From NCBI GenBank assembly GCA_017997855.1, contig JAGOEF010000028.1, positions 1-11,953 on the forward strand: 11,953 nt of DNA, in the 5' to 3' direction. Positions 8,280 to 11,953 of this stretch are shown piece after piece (positions within the stretch are counted from its first letter, which is position 1; the number at the start of each line of letters is the position of its first letter). Below the pieces are notes generated by a model, which saw only the letters and a list, made by a program, of their open reading frames with translations, had not been told where the DNA came from and made no database searches. This DNA comes from Bacteroidales bacterium (GTDB taxonomy: Bacteria > Bacteroidota > Bacteroidia > Bacteroidales > ML635J-15). Position numbers and translations under genes: made by a program.

Positions 8280-9506
8280 CTACAAATATTCGCTTTCGTT
8301 TGTATTGGTGGTGAACGGGGCCACAGCACGCTGATAAATGCCATGCATCCAGGCTATTGCCATGCCATAGTTGGTTACCGGAATACCGGCTTCAACCGCA
8401 GGCCTCAGCCGGTTGATAACCTGCCGGCGGGTTAATACACATCCCCCACACTGAACCACCAGGGCATAATTGTGAATATCGCGGGGCAGTTTGTCTAAGC
8501 CGGTTACCACATCAAACTCCAATTGCTTTCCGGTATAATTGGTGAGCCATCTGGGTATTTTCACCCGGCCAATATCATCACACGAAACATGATGGGTGCA
8601 ACTTTCGAGAATTAACACCCTGTCGCCGTTTGTCAAATCCGAAATTTTTGGGGTTCCTTTCAAATAGTTTTCGAAGTCGCCTTTGTAACGCGCCAGTAAT
8701 ACACTAAAACCGGTTAGCGGAATTTCTTTCGGAATACTTGCATCGGCTTTAAGAAAAATCTGAGAATCGGTGATAACCAATGCGGGTTTGATGTTGGTTT
8801 TCCTCAGAAAAGCATCAACCTCACGCTCTTTGACCACGATGGCAGTACAATCGTTGTCGAGTATGTCGCGGATAGTCTGCACCTGTGGTAGAATAAGCCT
8901 GCCTTCGGGAGCCTCTATGTCGATGGGAGTAATCAACAGTACGATATCACCATAAGCCACCAGTCCGCCCAGCATCGACTGCGTTTTCCACGATAAGTCG
9001 GGAATGCTTCTTTTAATAAGCCCGATAATTTGCTCAATATTATTGTCGGTGGCTGCCGAATAATCAGTCACCGAAACATTGAATTCCTTTTTTAATTTGT
9101 CAGCCAAAACGGGGTCAAGCGGACTTATATCTGACTTATTGTGAACGATAAAAAAGGGGATTTCCTTTTTTTGGAACAATTCAAATAGTGTTTTTTCACT
9201 ATCCGCAATGGTATTATCAGTAATTACAACAATTGCCAAATCGATACTGTCGACCGAATGCAGGGTTTTGGCCACCCGTTTTTCGCCCAGCGGACCGATA
9301 TCATCCACACCGGCAGTATCAATAATAATCACAGGGCCAAAACCTGTAATTTCAACGCTTTTTTTTACCGGATCGGTAGTTGTACCGGCGTGTTCCGATA
9401 CAATGGAAATCTCCTGATTGGTAAGACGGTTTATCAGCGTACTTTTCCCGGCATTACGCCTCCCGTAAATTCCAATATGCGGTTTGTTTTCTTTTCCTGA
9501 GCTCAT
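8280..9506 (-). CDS. hydF: [FeFe]-hydrogenase H-cluster maturation GTPase HydF
   Basis: This 408-residue cytoplasmic GTPase and scaffold carries the diiron precursor of the H-cluster built with HydE and HydG and delivers it to HydA. GTPase motifs are complete: Walker A GRRNAGKS (15-22), switch GTTTDP (41-46), DTAG (63-66), NKSD (123-126) and SAA (150-152). The central part (about 175-290) is the dimerisation region. The C-terminal cluster-binding motif is intact: C303-T-H305, 47 residues, then C353-G-G-C356, matching the CxHx(46-53)CxxC signature. The start chosen is the ATG at 9504-9506 (MSSGKENKPHIGIYGRRN), which places Walker A at the usual distance from the N-terminus. An upstream in-frame ATG at 9599 would add 31 residues with an unlikely hydrophobic stretch. 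Length is normal for HydF. Neither hydE nor hydG is in the window, so it appears to be transcribed alone here, convergent with the thiamine-binding gene and divergent from the sensor. Confidence 0.97.
   Translation of the reverse strand: MSSGKENKPHIGIYGRRNAGKSTLINRLTNQEISIVSEHAGTTTDPVKKSVEITGFGPVIIIDTAGVDDIGPLGEKRVAKTLHSVDSIDLAIVVITDNTIADSEKTLFELFQKKEIPFFIVHNKSDISPLDPVLADKLKKEFNVSVTDYSAATDNNIEQIIGLIKRSIPDLSWKTQSMLGGLVAYGDIVLLITPIDIEAPEGRLILPQVQTIRDILDNDCTAIVVKEREVDAFLRKTNIKPALVITDSQIFLKADASIPKEIPLTGFSVLLARYKGDFENYLKGTPKISDLTNGDRVLILESCTHHVSCDDIGRVKIPRWLTNYTGKQLEFDVVTGLDKLPRDIHNYALVVQCGGCVLTRRQVINRLRPAVEAGIPVTNYGMAIAWMHGIYQRAVAPFTTNTNESEYL
8281..8304 (-). terminator. Weak candidate terminator hairpin at the hydF 3' end
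   Basis: TACAAA (8281-8286) and TTTGTA (8299-8304) form a perfect 6-base inverted repeat spanning the last hydF codons and stop. Read on the minus strand it is followed by T-rich sequence (GTTGTTTATTTT), as for an intrinsic terminator. The stem is AT-rich with a 12-base loop, so folding would be weak. With only 4 bases between the convergent genes, any terminator must overlap coding sequence. Confidence 0.2.
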
Positions 9507-9611
9507 AGTTTCGTGCACAATCAACAATAATAACAAATAAAACAAATAAATGTTATGATTAAAAATATTTGATAAATTGCGTTTTTCGATTCGACACATG
9601 ATTTATTCTTT
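9507..9611. promoter_or_regulatory. Divergent intergenic control region between hydF and the sensor gene
   Basis: This 105-base, strongly AT-rich spacer separates two divergent starts and must hold the promoter of hydF (minus) and probably that of the sensor (plus). I see a TTTG at 9568-9571 but no convincing TAnnTTTG partner on either strand, and no Shine-Dalgarno site for either gene. It also contains an 8-base palindrome AAATATTT (9563-9570). No complete FNR/CRP-type palindrome or riboswitch was recognised. Confidence 0.5.
9523..9549. repeat. Short tandem repeat, AACAAATAA units, upstream of hydF
   Basis: Two perfect adjacent copies of the 9-mer AACAAATAA occupy 9532-9540 and 9541-9549. 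A degenerate copy, AACAATAAT, sits immediately before them at 9523-9531. On the hydF strand it reads TTATTTGTT repeated, lying 17-43 bases upstream of the ATG, in the leader or core promoter. It may be simple AT-rich sequence or an operator or spacing element. Confidence 0.6.
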
Positions 9612-11953
9612 ATGAAGTACCCGGAAAAACTCAAATATCGTTTTAAGGTTTGGCTTGGCGTAGTTTCAACCTTAGTATTTCTTACAATTGGATGTAACGC
9701 AGGAGCCCAATATCTGGAACATGGCCTGCCCCGTTTCATTAATTTTGCTCCCAAGGAATATAAACAGGAAAGCCAGAATTTTTCGGTTACTCAGGATCAG
9801 CTGGGCATTATGTATTTTGGAAACCTGAACAACATCCTGCGATTCGACAATGCAAGCTGGCAAAGTTACCCGCTCAAAGGAACACCAATTTTATGCGTTA
9901 CACCCAAAGGGGATATTTATGCCGGAGGGTATAACTCAATTGTAAGACTGCAATCCCACTTCAACCGGGTCGAAATTAAAGAACTTGCAATACCTGAGAA
10001 CATATTTTTCGGGCAGATTAATTTGATTACAGCATTGGGGAGTCAGGTTTATTTTATTGGTCAGGATATGATTTTAACCAATAAAAACGACTCATTGCAG
10101 GTGATATATAAATCTCAGGAACCCATAAAAGCTTTCGAAGCTCAAGGGAAAATTTATATTTCGACTCCACGCATTGGTTTACAGGTTTTCGATCCGGGAA
10201 GCAAAAGAATCAAACCTGTGAACAACAATGAGTATTTTATAGGTAATCGTGTGATTGATGTTTTAAAATTTAACGATACAACAATCTTAGTAAAGTGCCT
10301 CGAAACCGATGGATTCTATTTTTTGAGTCCCGGAAAAATCAGCTATTTTGCTACAGATGCTGATTCTTATATCAACGAGAACGGATACGTTAAAAGCATC
10401 ATGCTCTCGGATCGTTCCATTGTCACAGGTACCGAGTATGGTGGTATAATTTGTTACGACGATTACGGGCAATATAAATTTTCACTCAATAAAAAACATG
10501 GCATGCTCGACAATCGGGTAACCGATTTGTATGTAGGTAGAAGCGGTCAGTTGTGGATAACCACCTATAACGGAATTACCATGGTCGATTATCCTTCTGC
10601 GCTGGGATACTTCAACACGAGTTATGGCATTAACGGGGCCATCAGTACAATGTTCCGCTATCGTGGAACGCTTTACCTGGGCAGCACACAGGGCCTGTAT
10701 TATTACAATACGCCCTACATGAGAAATCCGGAGTTGAGCGATTACAACGACGAAAATTCCTTTGTACGGGTTTCGGACATTGCGGCTGAAACTCATGACA
10801 TCACCGAGATAAACGACGCATTATTTCTAGCCACTTCGAAGGGTATTTACCAGTTATTAGAAAACGACAAAGTAAAATTGATTTTTGAGGGAGACTTCAG
10901 GAAAATACACCTGAGTAAGATATTCATCAACTATGCGTTTGCCATCGGAAAAAACGGAATTTCACTGTTTGAATATCATGGCGACACCCTCACTCTTACA
11001 GGAAACATACAGAATTTGAATTATGACGTAAGAACCATTGCCGAAGACAATAATAAAATCGTCTGGATTGGCTCAAACAACGACGGGCTTTTCAGACTAG
11101 ATTTCGGTAATAACAGCTTGCTGAAACCCGCAATTACACATTATGATGAAAAAAACGGTCTACCTGCCGATTTCACCTGGATTGATGTTTACAAAACCAG
11201 GGATGGAATTATATTCAGTACACAGAAAGGTGTTCTCGAGTATGTAAACAAAAAATTTGTCCAACATCATCTATTTAAAAATATCGAAATCACCGGCACC
11301 AAAAATTTCTTTCCGATTCTGGAGCAATATCCGCGTAAAATCTGGTTTAGCAGTATAAACGAGAGAGAGTCGAACCGGGTTACCGGTTACCTGACCTACG
11401 ACGATAAAAAAATTGTGCAATATCACACCCATGAACTTGAAATACTGAAGCAAACCAATGTTGAAAGTATTTACTGCGACAACGACAGTATCGTATGGTT
11501 TGGTGGGTTCGATGGTTTGGTAAAATACGATTATTCAAAAACAAACCATGGGAACAGAAAAACCCATTGCCTGATCAGAAAAACCGACTTGCCTGATGAA
11601 ATCGAAAACAGTTTATTCGATCGCACAGGAAAACAACATAAATTTCCGGTACTGAATTATTCGAAGAACCACATACGCTTCGATTTCACAGCCCTGTTTT
11701 ATGATTCATACGGAGAAATTGAGTACACTACCCTATTGGATGGATTTCAGGACGATTGGTCAGAATGGGGAAAAACTGACTTTAAAGAATATACCTACCT
11801 TCCTGCCGGCGATTATACTTTTAAAGTCAGAGCACGCAATGTTTCTGGTAATATTTCCGAAACACTTGAATTTAAGTTTTCGGTTCAGTCACCCATATAC
11901 CTGCGTTGGTGGGCATTTGTTTTTTATGTTTTAATTGTTGCCTCAATCATTTA
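9612..11953 (+). CDS. Periplasmic propeller sensor with Y_Y_Y domain, two-component/triple-tyrosine type (3' end outside window)
   Basis: The frame is open from the ATG at 9612 to the window end (780 residues visible). I translated it throughout and found no stop. Residues 12-33 form a signal peptide (basic start, hydrophobic core, ending CNAGAQ). Residues about 38-670 contain propeller repeats of the Reg_prop type: GIMYFGNLNNILRF, the classic HGMLDNRVTDLYV...GQLWITTYNGITMVD (296-326), GTLYLGSTQGLYYY, VWIGSNNDGLFRLD, GLPADFTWIDV and VWFGGFDGLVKYDY. Residues about 685-760 are a Y_Y_Y domain (DGFQDDWSEW, YLPAGDYTFKVRARN). A transmembrane helix begins near residue 767 (WAFVFYVLIVASII), where the window stops. 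Architecturally this matches Bacteroidota periplasmic sensors whose cytoplasmic part is a histidine kinase or HTCS, a LuxR-type HTH, or a cyclase/phosphatase; which one cannot be seen. Ligands in characterised hybrid members are often glycans, but no SusC/D or glycosidase genes are visible here. It is divergent from hydF. Confidence 0.92.
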   Translation, partial: MKYPEKLKYRFKVWLGVVSTLVFLTIGCNAGAQYLEHGLPRFINFAPKEYKQESQNFSVTQDQLGIMYFGNLNNILRFDNASWQSYPLKGTPILCVTPKGDIYAGGYNSIVRLQSHFNRVEIKELAIPENIFFGQINLITALGSQVYFIGQDMILTNKNDSLQVIYKSQEPIKAFEAQGKIYISTPRIGLQVFDPGSKRIKPVNNNEYFIGNRVIDVLKFNDTTILVKCLETDGFYFLSPGKISYFATDADSYINENGYVKSIMLSDRSIVTGTEYGGIICYDDYGQYKFSLNKKHGMLDNRVTDLYVGRSGQLWITTYNGITMVDYPSALGYFNTSYGINGAISTMFRYRGTLYLGSTQGLYYYNTPYMRNPELSDYNDENSFVRVSDIAAETHDITEINDALFLATSKGIYQLLENDKVKLIFEGDFRKIHLSKIFINYAFAIGKNGISLFEYHGDTLTLTGNIQNLNYDVRTIAEDNNKIVWIGSNNDGLFRLDFGNNSLLKPAITHYDEKNGLPADFTWIDVYKTRDGIIFSTQKGVLEYVNKKFVQHHLFKNIEITGTKNFFPILEQYPRKIWFSSINERESNRVTGYLTYDDKKIVQYHTHELEILKQTNVESIYCDNDSIVWFGGFDGLVKYDYSKTNHGNRKTHCLIRKTDLPDEIENSLFDRTGKQHKFPVLNYSKNHIRFDFTALFYDSYGEIEYTTLLDGFQDDWSEWGKTDFKEYTYLPAGDYTFKVRARNVSGNISETLEFKFSVQSPIYLRWWAFVFYVLIVASII

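Noticed and set aside
9507..9599. Upstream in-frame ATG extending HydF by 31 residues
   Set aside because: The added segment (hydrophobic YLFYLLLLLIV) comes from AT-rich intergenic DNA and would put a membrane-like stretch before a cytoplasmic GTPase; the ATG at 9506 gives the family-like N-terminus.
9521..9863. Two short minus-strand open frames (9521-9754 and 9672-9863)
   Set aside because: They overlap the intergenic spacer and the N-terminus of the sensor gene on the opposite strand, with no recognisable motif.
1..11953. Mobile elements, CRISPR arrays, tRNA or rRNA genes
   Set aside because: I saw no transposase or integrase motifs, regularly spaced repeats, terminal inverted repeats or tRNA-like sequence; nearly all bases are accounted for by eight protein genes.

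Overview
The window looks like chromosome of an anaerobic member of the Bacteroidota, probably Bacteroidales-related. The evidence is the moderate GC content, AT-rich leaders mostly without Shine-Dalgarno sequences, LeuRS and M23 sequences of Bacteroidota type, several lipoproteins with Bacteroidota-style signal peptides, a large periplasmic propeller sensor with a Y_Y_Y domain, and a HydF maturase, which implies an [FeFe]-hydrogenase and hence fermentative or H2 metabolism. No tRNA, rRNA, CRISPR array, insertion sequence or phage gene is visible. No intergenic gap exceeds about 105 bases.

Layout. (1) Bases 1-1239 hold the C-terminal ~412 residues of leucyl-tRNA synthetase (leuS, cut by the left edge). 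Its stop overlaps by 4 bases (ATGA) the start of a membrane-anchored M23 endopeptidase of the MepM/Csd3 type (1236-2477). (2) After an 87-base gap with a candidate Bacteroidota promoter comes a same-strand run of four genes (2565-8275). They encode an 871-residue secreted protein with a transglutaminase-like Cys-His-Asp triad and propeller-like repeats, a TPR lipoprotein with a possible CsgG/LpoB-like C-terminal half, an LPP20-family lipoprotein (ATGA overlap with the previous gene), and a small MTH1187/YqgV-type thiamine-binding protein 11 bases further on. (3) hydF lies convergently on the minus strand (8280-9506), its stop 4 bases from the preceding gene. (4) Divergent from hydF, across 105 AT-rich bases with a short tandem repeat, starts a large two-component-type propeller sensor (9612 to the window end). 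It is cut just inside its transmembrane segment, so its output domain is not visible.

How the genes may work together. leuS and the peptidase appear translationally coupled although functionally unrelated. The next three genes all encode exported products: one secreted TGase-like protein and two lipoproteins of families tied to envelope assembly. They are the best candidate here for an uncharacterised multi-protein envelope system. The thiamine-binding gene is probably a passenger on the same transcript. hydF has no hydE or hydG beside it, so its partners must be elsewhere. The divergent sensor is a possible but unproven neighbour regulator.
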